Shown: positions 45,904 to 55,304 of the stretch, one piece after another
How the letters are laid out: each line of letters starts with the position of its first letter
How positions within the stretch are numbered: position 1 is the first letter of the stretch
Assembly (NCBI GenBank): GCA_002189035.1
Contig: NEEC01000008.1
Span: forward strand, 682,001 to 746,000
From: Utricularia gibba
Lineage: Eukaryota; Streptophyta; Magnoliopsida; Lamiales; Lentibulariaceae
Direction of reading: 5' to 3'
DNA: 64,000 nt
Made by a program: the position numbers and the translations under genes
The notes under the pieces: generated by a model
Told to the model about the DNA's origin: nothing
Database searches by the model: none
The model's input: the letters and a program-made list of their open reading frames with translations, nothing else

Positions 45904-48900
45904 TTCCTCCTCGATGGGTTGGTGAAGGATTGGTTGTTTCACTTGCAAGGTTTAATCGGAGCCCTAGAAGCTGGTGGATTCTGCAGAACGATTTGGGAAA
46001 CAGACATTTTGTGAGGATGTCTGCTGCTTGGCCTTCTAACGCTATGTACTCGCTTTATTGTGTCTTCCTGTACGTAGTCTCTTAACAAATGGTATTTGAC
46101 CTTAATGTGCTCCGTTCTTCCAAACATGACCGGCTTTTAGGCAATGCTAATTGCTGATTTGTTGTCAATTCGTAGGATTACTGGGCTGCTGATTTGTATC
46201 TTCAGGTCAACACAAAGTTTAATTAACCACTGAGTGTGGTTTGCTGCTGTTGAAGCTGCGATATATTCTACCTCCACCGACGATTGTGTGACAACATCTT
46301 GTCTTCTACTATTCCAGGCGAACAGAGCAGATCCTAAGTTGAACAGGTATCCGATCGTTGATTTGCATCCAATTTTGTCACCTGCAAAGTCTGAGTCGAC
46401 GAATCCCTGCAGAATCGGGTGAGTTCCCTTATTATAAAACAGTCCTAAATTGATAGTAGAGTTCATATATCTCAGGATTTTTCTAGCTATTTCCATGTGA
46501 ATCGTATGTGGTTTGTGCATGTATCTGGAGAGAAAGGATACTGCAAACGTGATGTCGGGTCTGGTGGCCATTAGATATAGCAAAGAACCAATGAGTTTCT
46601 AGTAGTCTTGTGTGTCAATAGGCTTTGTATCCAGATCATTCATCTTTTGTCTATCCTCAGGTGAAAATGGCACTGACGCCGCTTTTGTTTTCTCCATATT
46701 CACTCGCTTCAATAGGTCAACAGTATATTTCCTTTGATTAATAAATATCGACTCTTCATTTTGCAATATTTCAATTCCAAGGAAGTATCTTGCGAGGCCA
46801 AGAACTGTGAGATCGAACCGTTGCTTCAATAAGTCCTTTTGCTCAGAAATAAATTTTTCACTACTTCCTGTGATCAATATGTCGTCGACATAGAGTGTAA
46901 TAACGATCTTTCCTTTTGAGTTTTCCAATATATATAAAGTGGTGTCGTTCTTGCTTCGGTAGTACCTTGATCTAGGAAGAATTTGTCGATGGTAGAGTAC
47001 CACCCTTTCGGCGCCTATTTGAGGCCATATAGGGTCTTATTTAGTTTTAAGACATACTCAAGGTGGTCTTGAATTAGAAATCCGGGGGGGGGGTGTCTTC
47101 ACATATATGTCTTCGTTCAGATCTCCATTAAGAAATGCACTCTTGATGTCTAAGTGGTGAAGTTTCCATCTATTGCAGGGGACAAGGCTATTATGAGCTT
47201 GACGGTGTCTAGTCTGGCAACAGGCATAAACGTCTTCAGGTAATCTATTCCGGCTTTTTGGAGGTAGTCCTTTACTACCAGTCTGGCTTTGAGTTTGTTG
47301 AGTATCCCATCGGAGTTTAGTTTGGTCTTGAAAATCCACTTCAATTCCAAGGGTCTTGTATTCTTTGGCTTAGGGACGGCCACCCATACTTCGTGATCAT
47401 GTATGGATTTCAGTTCGGCATCCATGGTGCTTCTCCACTCAGGATATTTCAAGGCTTCAGTCACGCTGTTGGGTTCATGCACCAATAAGCAGCGATCTAA
47501 AATATTTTGGACTGAGCGATAGCCCCTTCTAGGAGGCTCATCTTCACGTTCGCGGGGACTAGTGTAGAGGTGATAAGCCAAGTAGGGCAGGTCTTCATGG
47601 CTTATCCCATAATCTTCTAGATAATTGTATTTTCAGATTCGGGAAGTAATATGGGGTTTCTGATGGCTTAGGGCGGACACCTCAACAAGAGAGCGTCTTC
47701 ATGTTGGTTCAGGGCTCCGTCCAAAGTTTCGAAATCGGAGTCAGTACTGTGGGTAGGCTGCACAGGTATATTGTCTGAGCCTCCTTCTTCAGCATATGAA
47801 AGCGTGACTTCAGGTGTGGATTTTACAGAATCTGAAAACTGTCGACATGTTTCTTCTGCATTTGAGGTTTGGGTAGAAATTTCCAGTCTTGGTGTCGATT
47901 CTAATTCTATTGTGAGGGGGCTGTGTTTCATGATAAGGATCAAGGCCTAAGTCTTGATTAAGAATTCCTCCTGAGTCCTGATTAAGAATTCCTCCTGAGT
48001 CGGATAACATATATACTTGTTGTTGACTCACTTCGTTTGTCGAGTTGTCTTCTTCAGAAATTTCTATCTGCTGTACGGTATGCGGTCCTTGACTTGTTTG
48101 GTCAAGAGAGTCATTTCCAAGACCAGATATAAGTTCCACAGAAGGAAATAGGTTACGAATACCACTGGATAAGCTGGGAGATTCTCATTGGGTAACAGAA
48201 TGTTTTTCCAGTCCCAGGTTTTGTCTTCCTCCACTATGACATCACGGCTGATTTCTACTGCATTCTTTCACAGGTTTAGCACTCGGTACGCTTTACGTGT
48301 ATCGGCATATCCCAAAAAATACCAGGTTCGGATCTGTTATCCAGTTTCGTTCGCTTTTCCTTGGGAATGTAGATATAGCATGGAGAGCCAAAGACTTTAA
48401 TATGATCTAACACTGGGATCTTACCGTGCCAGAGCTCATAAGGGGTCTTGTTGTTCTCGATGCCTTTTGTAGGAAGGTGATTCAAGAGGTATACTGTTGT
48501 GTTTACTGCTTCTCCCCAAAACTCCTTAGGTAACCCCTTTTGGTGTAGCAGACATCGAGCCATATTGATTATGGTTTGATTTTTCCTTTCGCATATTCCG
48601 TTTTGCTCCGATGAGTAGGAGGCTGTAAATTGATGGACAATGCCATTGCTTTCACATAATCTCTTCAGCTCAGTGGATTTATATTCTCCTCCATTGTCTT
48701 ATCTGAGAGTGAGAATTTTGCAGTTGCTCTGAGTTTCTGCAAGAGACTTGAAGATGTTGAAATAGTGCAGCACTTCGGCCTTTCGTTTTAGTAGATAAAT
48801 CCAGGTATATTTTGAATATTCATCCACAAAAATAACATAGTATTTGTTTCCTGCCCTTGTAGGTGTAGCCATCGGGCCCCAGACGTCACTGGTTACAACC

Positions 48901-50471
48901 TCAAGTTTCTCCTTCGAATGAGAGCTGAATTCTGGGAAGGGTTTTCTGTTCATTTTGCATTCGATACAGGTCGGGCACTTTCCGTCTTCTGGACTCAACT
49001 CAGGTAGGCTTTCGCGAGATTCTGCCTTTTCAAAGTTAAAAGGGATGCATAGTGGTGATGTCCTAGTCTCTCATGCCACAGTTTGGTTTTTTCGATTGTC
49101 ACCAGACATACATCTTCAATGAGAGTAGGCATAGAGAGTGTCAAATGAAAGATTATGTTAATCATTTCGCCTATGAGTATTATATTGTTTGCTTCATCTC
49201 TTATAATACACCTGTTGAGTTCCAGGTGAACCTTATATCCTTTTTCCACCAACTGTCCTGTGCTCAATAAGTTATGAGATATGTTTGGTACCAGATACAC
49301 ATCCAAGATTTTGATCAGTCTGTGTGCAGTTTCTATGCACACGGTTCCCACACCCTCAACAGGTAGCTGCTTTCCATCTGAAATCTCAATAAATTTATTT
49401 GAGAGCTTTGAGATGTGCAAGAATATACTTTTTTCGTTTGTAAGGTGGCGATTGCAGCCACTGTCAACCAACCATACCACCCGTTTTCGGAGATCAGTGA
49501 AGGAGGTAATTAGGGTGTGTTGATACTCGAGATAAAGGTCGACTTTCCTCTTATTAACTTCAGCGTTGAAGGATACATCATTGAAAGAATTAACTAGTTT
49601 TTCCATAGGATCGTCGGACATCCCCACAAGCTGATGATATTTCTTGAGTGGATAGACCTGGTCGACATGGCCTTTGAGCGAACAGTAGGAGCAGCTGACA
49701 TCCGGATTTGAGAAGCATTTGGAGGGTGAGTGTCCTTTCCGCTTGCAATAAGGGCAGAGACCGTTTTGAGGAATCTTCTCAGGTTTGGCTTGAATAAACA
49801 CAGGAGGTTGAGAGGTTTCGGCACATGGCTCCTTCTTGGGAAGTCGAGACTCATGAGCATGAAAGGCAAGTTCTGAGGCGTGCAGTTGATCAGCAGCATA
49901 AGGTTTGATTTCCACCCCTTTTAACCCCTAGAGGAGTTGTTTAGAGCTCATGGAATGGATGCGGCCATCAAACTTATGGAGCCAACACATACTCGAATTG
50001 TTGCAGTACAAGGCTGATTATTTTTGCACATAGGCGACTGTCTTCGATCTTCTCACTCAAGCGTTCTAGACCTGAAACAATTTTTGTTAGTTCTTCTGAA
50101 AAACTAGCAATGGACTAACCTGGATGGATCTCGAGCATCTCGTATTGTTTCCACATGTGAGACTTCTCAATAGCTGCAATTTGTATATCTCGACCATATA
50201 TTGAAGCAAGGGTGTCCCAAGTCTGCTTAGGGGAGGTGCAGTTCATTATGGGATCGTAAGTGTTCCCAGGTATTGCTCCACCTAAGATTGCTTGAGCTTG
50301 ATCTGCTTTTTCGTCCCAGGCTGTCTTTTCATCTTATGTTTTTCCTGAGTATTCTGTTGATACAACTGCCCATAGCTTGCATGCACGTAAATAAAGGGTC
50401 ATTTTGTTTGCTCAGCGTTCATATTCACTGCCGGTGAATGTTGGTGCAGGTTGATTGAAGTTAGAGGCCAT
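45904..50471 (-). pseudogene. copia gag-pol polyprotein, interrupted by stops
   Basis: Starts at ATG 50471 (MASNFNQPAPTFTG). The Gag UBN2 region lies at about 50450-50030. Two zinc knuckles follow at about 49770-49640, CPYCKRKGHSPSKC and then CSYCSLKGHVDQVYP, whose last Cys is lost. The protease reads VVWLVDSGCNRHLTN (near 49470). The integrase zinc region begins LWHERLGHHHY. The integrase core reads VTSDVWGPMATPT, then DNGGEY and the glutamate-bearing SEQNGICERKNQT (48900-48560). RT motifs are LKWIFKTKLNSDG, HHLDIKSAFLNGDL and the catalytic TLYVDDILITGS (47340-46880). RNase H reads FVDSDFAGDKIGCKS, then SSVEVEYIAA (46420-46270). It ends THRGGM beside the polypurine tract. Domain order PR-IN-RT-RH proves copia. 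Stops and frameshifts occur near 49995, 48700, 47585, 47100 and 46600. Confidence 0.93.
47953..48001 (-). repeat. 24-bp in-frame tandem duplication within copia pol
   Basis: Two adjacent copies of a 24-base unit encode an eight-residue repeat (DSGGILNQ twice) in the variable linker between integrase and RT. Probably replication slippage. Confidence 0.85.
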
Positions 50472-50561
50472 GGCATCTTCTTGAGAGGAGTGATTGATGC
50501 TTTGAGATTCTGAACAGAAGGTTTTGTGGGAGGACTACGACTTCACGTCGAGTTCATCATG
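50472..50561. other. copia 5' leader remnant between gag start and the nested element
   Basis: Contains the copia leader and the two terminal LTR bases (CA on the minus strand), now separated from the rest of the 5' LTR by the insertion. The usual initiator-Met primer site is not evident. Confidence 0.6.
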
Positions 50562-50564
50562 TTA

Positions 50565-52456
50565 GGGCGCGTTTGCTTGTTGGGTTTTGCCTAAACCCAG
50601 ATTTAGTTTATTTGGGTTTAGGGAACCCGGTTTTGTGGGTTTAGTCTCTGTGAATCATTTTTTGTTGATGGGTTTACATTATTTGGGTTTAAATAAACCC
50701 ACGTTTGCTTGGTGGGTATAAAATTGGGTTTATACATAATTTTCATGGGAATTTACTAATATAGCCTTTCACACTCGTGCACCGACTTTCACACCCACTT
50801 TACCCATTCAGACATATTCCTCTTTCTTACCATTACCCCCTTCGTCCAACGACTTTCACAGTCCATTGTCGCGGTGCTGCCGGTCGACGAGATCTCTCGT
50901 TTTCACAAGTAATTGAGAGTGAAGAGCCATGGGTTACGTCCAGTTTGTATACTCCCTTCGTTGCACAGGGTTTCTTGTTTAAAATCCGTTGAATTTTGAG
51001 TGAATTTTACGGTTTACTTGTGGTAAGTGTTCGGTGTAGATGCTTTGTTCTTGCTGTTTTATTTCCTCCAGCACAGATTGCAAATATGCATAGCCCAAAC
51101 GTGATGGAAGAGTCTCACAAAAAAACGAAACGCGCCTGGAAGCCAGATGAGGAGAAAGACTTGTTGCACGCTTTGAAGCAGATCGTGAAAAAAGGTTGGA
51201 AAATTGAGAATGGTTTCAGGTGTGGGTATCACCGAGCGTTAGAGACAGAGTTTTTGAAACTCCTACCTAGAACCGACATCCGCGCACACCCCCATATATC
51301 TAGCAAGGTGCACACCTGGAAAAAAGACTACTACCTCCTTGTAGATTTTTTATCACGATCAGACACCGGTTTCAGTGAGCTGACCTACACCGTAGACGCA
51401 GACAATGAGGTTTGGAAGGAGATTGATCAGGTATGTATGCTCTGTTGTTGTTGTGTTATATCCGGTGCTGACCGTGTTATTATGTCAGCATGCACCCAGA
51501 CTGCGTGCCCTAAGACACAAGGCGTGGCCGTATTACATGGAGTGGCAGGAAATCTTTGGAAAGGATCGGGTTACAGGAGAAAAAATGAAGAGCTATGTAG
51601 CCGCGATCAAGAAGAGGAAATTCATGGAAGATGTGGGGGAGAATCTGGAAGTATCTTCGGATTGCCCTCTGGACCCGGATAGCACTGGACACGATATGAA
51701 CTTCTCGTATGCTGACACACCTTGTGACCCAATTGGTTGTGCTGCGGAGGGTTTCAACATCACGCCTAGTAGGGACTCTGAATCACACAACAGCACCAAC
51801 TCGTCGCGGCGCACTGGACGAAGCGGCAGGGGACCGAGGGGAATTGATGATGATGTGCAGTTTATCACAGAAATCAAGGAGCTTAACATGCGCACATGCG
51901 AAGAGCTACGTCACTTGGGATTAACAGTGGTGCAGCAAGCGCGGGACTTGATGGATAATCAGCGTCAGGCAGGGGAGATCATTAGAGGTATGCCGGTGCA
52001 ATTAACTGCCATCGAACGTTTTACCATAGCAGAGACGATTAGTTCCAACCCTGCGAGGTTGCGCTATTTCCTTGCCTCTAGCGACTGTGAGAGAGAGCTA
52101 ATTGTGCGTGGTTTAGTATCCGAATGTTGATCTTAAATCTGTTGTGTGGTGCTCCGCCTTATGTTGGAGTCATGGACTAGATGTATTTCGTCTTCTAATT
52201 ATCTTTTAAACTGATATGAGCACTGCAAAGGGTAGACAGTGTTCTAACTTCGTATGTGGAAGCACCGCATAATAGCAATCGCGGTGCTTCGTTGTTGAGC
52301 ACTCATCCGCAAACGTGGTGCTGCAACTATGGGTAAATTCATAGCAGTGCTATCGAGTAGTGATGGACTAGCACCGCGTTGGTTTTGCGTATTACGAAGC
52401 ACCACGTCTAGACACAAGGTTTCAAATCCATAGATGGCACCGGATGTTACAACATG
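50565..52456 (+). repeat. Left arm of the ~1.9-kb inverted repeat
   Basis: Matches the reverse complement of 55305-57139. The outer 150 bases are packed with GGGTTTA/TAAACCC words (telomere-like subterminal repeats). The inner 220 bases carry many GCACCG/CGGTGC words. Confidence 0.9.
51086..52130 (+). CDS. Myb/SANT-like transposon protein (Harbinger ORF1 type), intact copy
   Basis: Two exons, 51086-51430 and 51489-52130 (intron GTATGT...TGTCAG), giving 328 residues with no stop. The N-terminal Myb/SANT-like domain (~10-115) has the conserved Trp scaffold: AWKPDEEKDLL, GFRCGYHRALETEFLK, HISSKVHTWKKDYYLL and VDADNEVWKEID. Exon 2 opens RHKAWPYYMEWQEIFGKDR, equivalent to the family's [R/K]NKPFPYYD.L..IFGKDRATG. 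A Ser/Thr/Arg-rich linker follows, then a C-terminal helical domain (LTAIERFTIAETISSNPARL, then FFLAS-like YFLASSDCERELIVRG). In PIF/Harbinger elements this protein binds element ends and carries the transposase into the nucleus. An in-frame Met at 50996 lies upstream, but 51086 fits the family start better. Confidence 0.87.
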
Positions 52457-52480
52457 CGGTGCCACCGCGAATAGTGATCG
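52244..52480. repeat. Cluster of GCACCG/CGGTGC words, left
   Basis: About eight occurrences of GCACCGCG-like or CGGTGCT-like words (some with one change) in both orientations within 240 bases. Similar clusters sit at 55305-55510 and, more loosely, at 54090-54470. Confidence 0.6.
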
Positions 52481-52599
52481 ATTAAAAACTAACAAGGTCA
52501 GCATACGATAGTTCACGCAAGATCCATGCAATTGCAAAGGTGCGCCGTCGATTAGACAAGAGCCTTGTAATGCTTCCACAATGGGTGTTCCTCATCTAT

Positions 52600-53550
52600 T
52601 GGACGTTGACCTACCCGACGTCGATTGACGTACGTGGGTACATCCATGTTGTCAATGAGGGCTTTCAGGAACGACCTAATATCTCCCCTCGAACCAGCGA
52701 ACAATCATTCGCCGCGGTGTACTTGAATGTGGTTGGGAATATGGCATTTTCGGGCTGTTCAGTGAAAGTAAACAATCATCGGATGCAAGACGGTGGAGAA
52801 TGAGCGCTACCGAAAACTCACCGGATTGTGTAGTGACTTGTATGGCGCATCATCGATGAGAAGCATATTAACACGGTGATATTTGCCCTTGAACTCGGTG
52901 TTGGCGCCCATACATGATTCAACAGCTTAAGCTTAACCGTGTTGTTCCTGTTGTCGTGCATCGGATAGCCAGTGTCCACACACCTGGATCCATCCCATTG
53001 GAAGACGAGCTTGCTAGCTACTGCAGTCCCTAGTAACCACTGAATCACATCGTGCAATTGTTCACTGTCACACGTCGTCAGAAAAAAAAAATGTCAGTAG
53101 GAATGCGGACCCCCTTGTCTGCTAGGTGGTCAGTCTTACCGCCCTCTTGAAGACCAGATAGCGAGGTCAAAGTGTTCCATGCAAAATTGTATCAACTCAC
53201 ATGCACCTGGTCGAAGATACACTACAACCACAAGAAATAGTACTGACACATGAACCAAATATTAAATGCATATCAATGACATTGCATTACCGTTTCGCCC
53301 GTAAATGACGGCATCCGGCTTTGGCGCTCCCCATATGACTTCGCGAGGATACACAATGTCCGCAAGTACGCCATTCATGTCAAATATAAGCAACTTCCGT
53401 GGTGGGGCCGTGTTATCACTAGACAGTCCACCATATGGCCACCTTGCTTCATACCATGCAAGCCGACCACAAAGATCAAGATTCTCTGCGTACAGTCTCT
53501 CCACTTCGATATATTTTGCAGTGACAACACCACACCCGTCATCGTGAGTC
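52600..53550 (-). pseudogene. Captured fragment of a host HAD/FCP1-like phosphatase gene, introns retained
   Basis: Minus-strand exons in order. The first ends at 53291 and contains RKLLIFDMNGVLADIVYP (the DxNGxLxD HAD nucleophile motif) and KPDAVIYGRN, followed by donor GTAATG. The second is 53140-53221 (VYLRPGACELIQFCMEHFDLAIWSSR, here joined to donor GTAAGA). The third is about 52833-53060 (DVIQWLLGTAVASKLVFQWD, then after a one-base shift GKYHRVNMLLIDDAPYKSLH). The fourth is about 52625-52735 (PENAIFPTTFKY, then GDIRSFLKALIDNMDVP after another shift). The order matches plant FCP1-homology HAD phosphatases, which act on phospho-Ser/Thr of RNA polymerase II or related targets. Two frameshifts mean no full protein is made. 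Introns show genomic DNA was captured, not cDNA. Confidence 0.78.
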
Positions 53551-53639
53551 CAGATCGGTGTTGGCGTGTCCGTGTTGCCCCTGACTTCTGGCTGCACATC
53601 TTCTTGCTCTTCATGGGTCATCTCCTCAGGATCATCATT

Positions 53640-53884
53640 TGTACTCGTACGTTATCGACGGTGTCGAGGGGTTCCGCACCACAAATGTTGTGTCCTAGGG
53701 GCATTGACGAAGGGGGGCAAGACGTCCTCCAAGGACTTTGTTCTGCAAGAGAACAAATTCACGAACCTCCTTGCCGCACGTTTTGGCAACACCTCTATAC
53801 CTACAATGAAAACAGCAACAAACATGAGTACGGTTGCACAAGATGTGTGCAACACCGAAATTATTCTGTATGGTTACCTGATGG
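53640..53884 (-). other. Unassigned exon-like segment inside the TIR element
   Basis: On the minus strand an acceptor (TTTTCATTGTAG) at about 53801 is followed by an open stretch reading RGVAKTCGKEVREFVLLQNK or, in another frame, IEVLPKRAARRFVNLFSCR. It lies just upstream of the captured phosphatase exons and might be their preceding exon, but I do not recognise it. Confidence 0.3.
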
Positions 53885-54030
53885 ATGTCCTACATTCTCT
53901 AACACTGTCAACGTTGTTGGCCATTCTGCAGCGGTGGGTGGGCATACCCATACAAAACTGGTCCATCAATCATCATATGCACTTCTCACGTCTGTAACCA
54001 GAATCACACCATGTTTTCCATGAAGCGAGT
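53885..54030 (+). repeat. Inner inverted-repeat block (partner 55120-55290)
   Basis: GTCAACGTTGTTGGCCATTC through TTTTCCATGAAGCGAGTAG matches the reverse complement of 55290 to 55120 with a few changes. So the inverted arrangement extends past the captured gene, which interrupts the left side only. Confidence 0.8.
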
Positions 54031-54119
54031 AGTGTGGATCATTGGAGCCAACACCACGATCTTCAGTTGAGGTGCTTCCACATAGGCTTGTACGACACCA
54101 ACGTTGTGGGCAGCACCAT

Positions 54120-54470
54120 GTGTTTCATCGTATCCGGTGCTCATAAAATTGAAGATTAGATGAGTGTGAAGCTGGTGCATAGTAGTGAGGGTATTTGGTA
54201 CTACAGCAAAGCGTCATTTGACCGAACACCGCGATCCGTAAACTCCGGTGCTTCTGTACGCTTGGGCTATGCTGCGTTCAGTGCTGCACCGAATGTTTCC
54301 TCGTATCCAGTGCTGTCAAATCTTAGAAGTAGATGTGTACGCAGCTCGTACATGTTAGCATGGGTGATTGGTAGTACAATAATACTCCATTTGACCAAAC
54401 ACCGCGATCCGTAATATGCGATGTTTCCAAATACCTGAGGTATGCTACACATTCCACAGCATCGCGAAAA
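54120..54470 (+). repeat. Two diverged ~165-bp tandem units
   Basis: The unit TGTTTCATCGTATCCGGTGC...CATTTGACCGAACACCGCGATCCGTAA (from about 54119) recurs from about 54293 as TGTTTCCTCGTATCCAGTGC...CATTTGACCAAACACCGCGATCCGTAA. Non-coding. No function known. Confidence 0.7.
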
Positions 54471-54760
54471 CCTAATCCGATGTTCTGAGTTCCAAAAACA
54501 AAATGCCATAAGATATTGCAGTTATCCAGCATTAAATGCGAAGGGCGGTTGACAACCGCCCAGCGCTATTAATACCCCCCTGCGCACAATAAAGACGCCT
54601 GACATTGTGCACTTTCCAAAATAACTTCATTAATTCTGCCATCCAACTCCACCCTTTCAGCAAACATGCAACAACACCACGAAAACAGTCTCCTCGGCAA
54701 CCTCTCTAGAACAGCGTCGCGACGGTAGACACCTTTGCCCTTTGCATTTCAAATTCTTCG

Positions 54761-55249
54761 TTGCCATTGTCGAGTAACACGTCTATTGTTTTCCAGATGT
54801 TGACATGTGAGAAACTACGTGTCCGCTTCTCAATTCCCGACGGTTACACGATGTGGGATAAACAGTCGGGCGAAACGTCGGACGGCGAACCACCATCCAG
54901 AGTTGGCGGTTCGGGATTCGCCGTCAGCACCGAGCACTTTCGGTGTGGATTGCGACTCCCCCCACCCCCTTTCTTAGTGCAAATACTTGCTGCACTTCAG
55001 ATCCCACTCTCCCACCTAACACCGCGTTATGTGGCACACGTTCTCGCATTTTTGCAGATCTGTGAAGAGGAGGACATAACCCCGGAAATGCATGTCTTCT
55101 TTGTGGTTTCTATTTGTGTCCAACGCAAGGGGGGTCCGCACTACTCGCTTCATGGAAAACCTGGTGTGGTACTGGTTATAGACGTGAGAAGCGCATATGA
55201 TGATTGGTGGACCAGTTTTGTATGGGTATGCCCACCCACCGCTGCATAA
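54761..55249 (+). CDS. ORF with gypsy-type transposon gag-like domain (Transposase_28-like)
   Basis: An open frame of 162 codons. The part EHFRCGLRLPPPPFLVQIL, followed by IPLSHLTPRYVAHVLAFLQ and a hydrophobic/aromatic tail with DDWWTSFVW, resembles the plant 'putative gypsy type transposon' domain, an RNA-element gag-like segment of uncertain role. The usual GWYYF-like stretch is lacking. The last 100 bases overlap the inner inverted repeat, so the ORF end is shared with 53885-54030. Probably a transposon fragment with no function of its own. Confidence 0.45.
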   Translation: MPLSSNTSIVFQMLTCEKLRVRFSIPDGYTMWDKQSGETSDGEPPSRVGGSGFAVSTEHFRCGLRLPPPPFLVQILAALQIPLSHLTPRYVAHVLAFLQICEEEDITPEMHVFFVVSICVQRKGGPHYSLHGKPGVVLVIDVRSAYDDWWTSFVWVCPPTAA

Positions 55250-55290
55250 TGGCCAACAACGTTGACAGTGTCAGAAAATGTGGGACACCC
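55120..55290 (-). repeat. Inner inverted-repeat block (partner 53885-54030)
   Basis: Reverse complement of 53885-54030, as described there. Together with the outer arm it shows that the right half keeps the ancestral, uninterrupted arrangement. Confidence 0.8.
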
Positions 55291-55304
55291 ATGTCAGAGG
55301 ATGT

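Noticed and set aside
50575-50705. Interstitial telomere sequence, suggested by repeated GGGTTTA words
   Set aside because: The words are irregularly spaced and mirrored at the other end of the TIR element, so they are subterminal repeats of that element.
52540-52803. 87-codon plus-strand open frame in the TIR element
   Set aside because: Antisense to the captured phosphatase exons, which explain the sequence better.
53544-54023. 159- and 143-codon plus-strand open frames
   Set aside because: They run across the captured exons' antisense strand and the inner inverted-repeat block; no motif in either.
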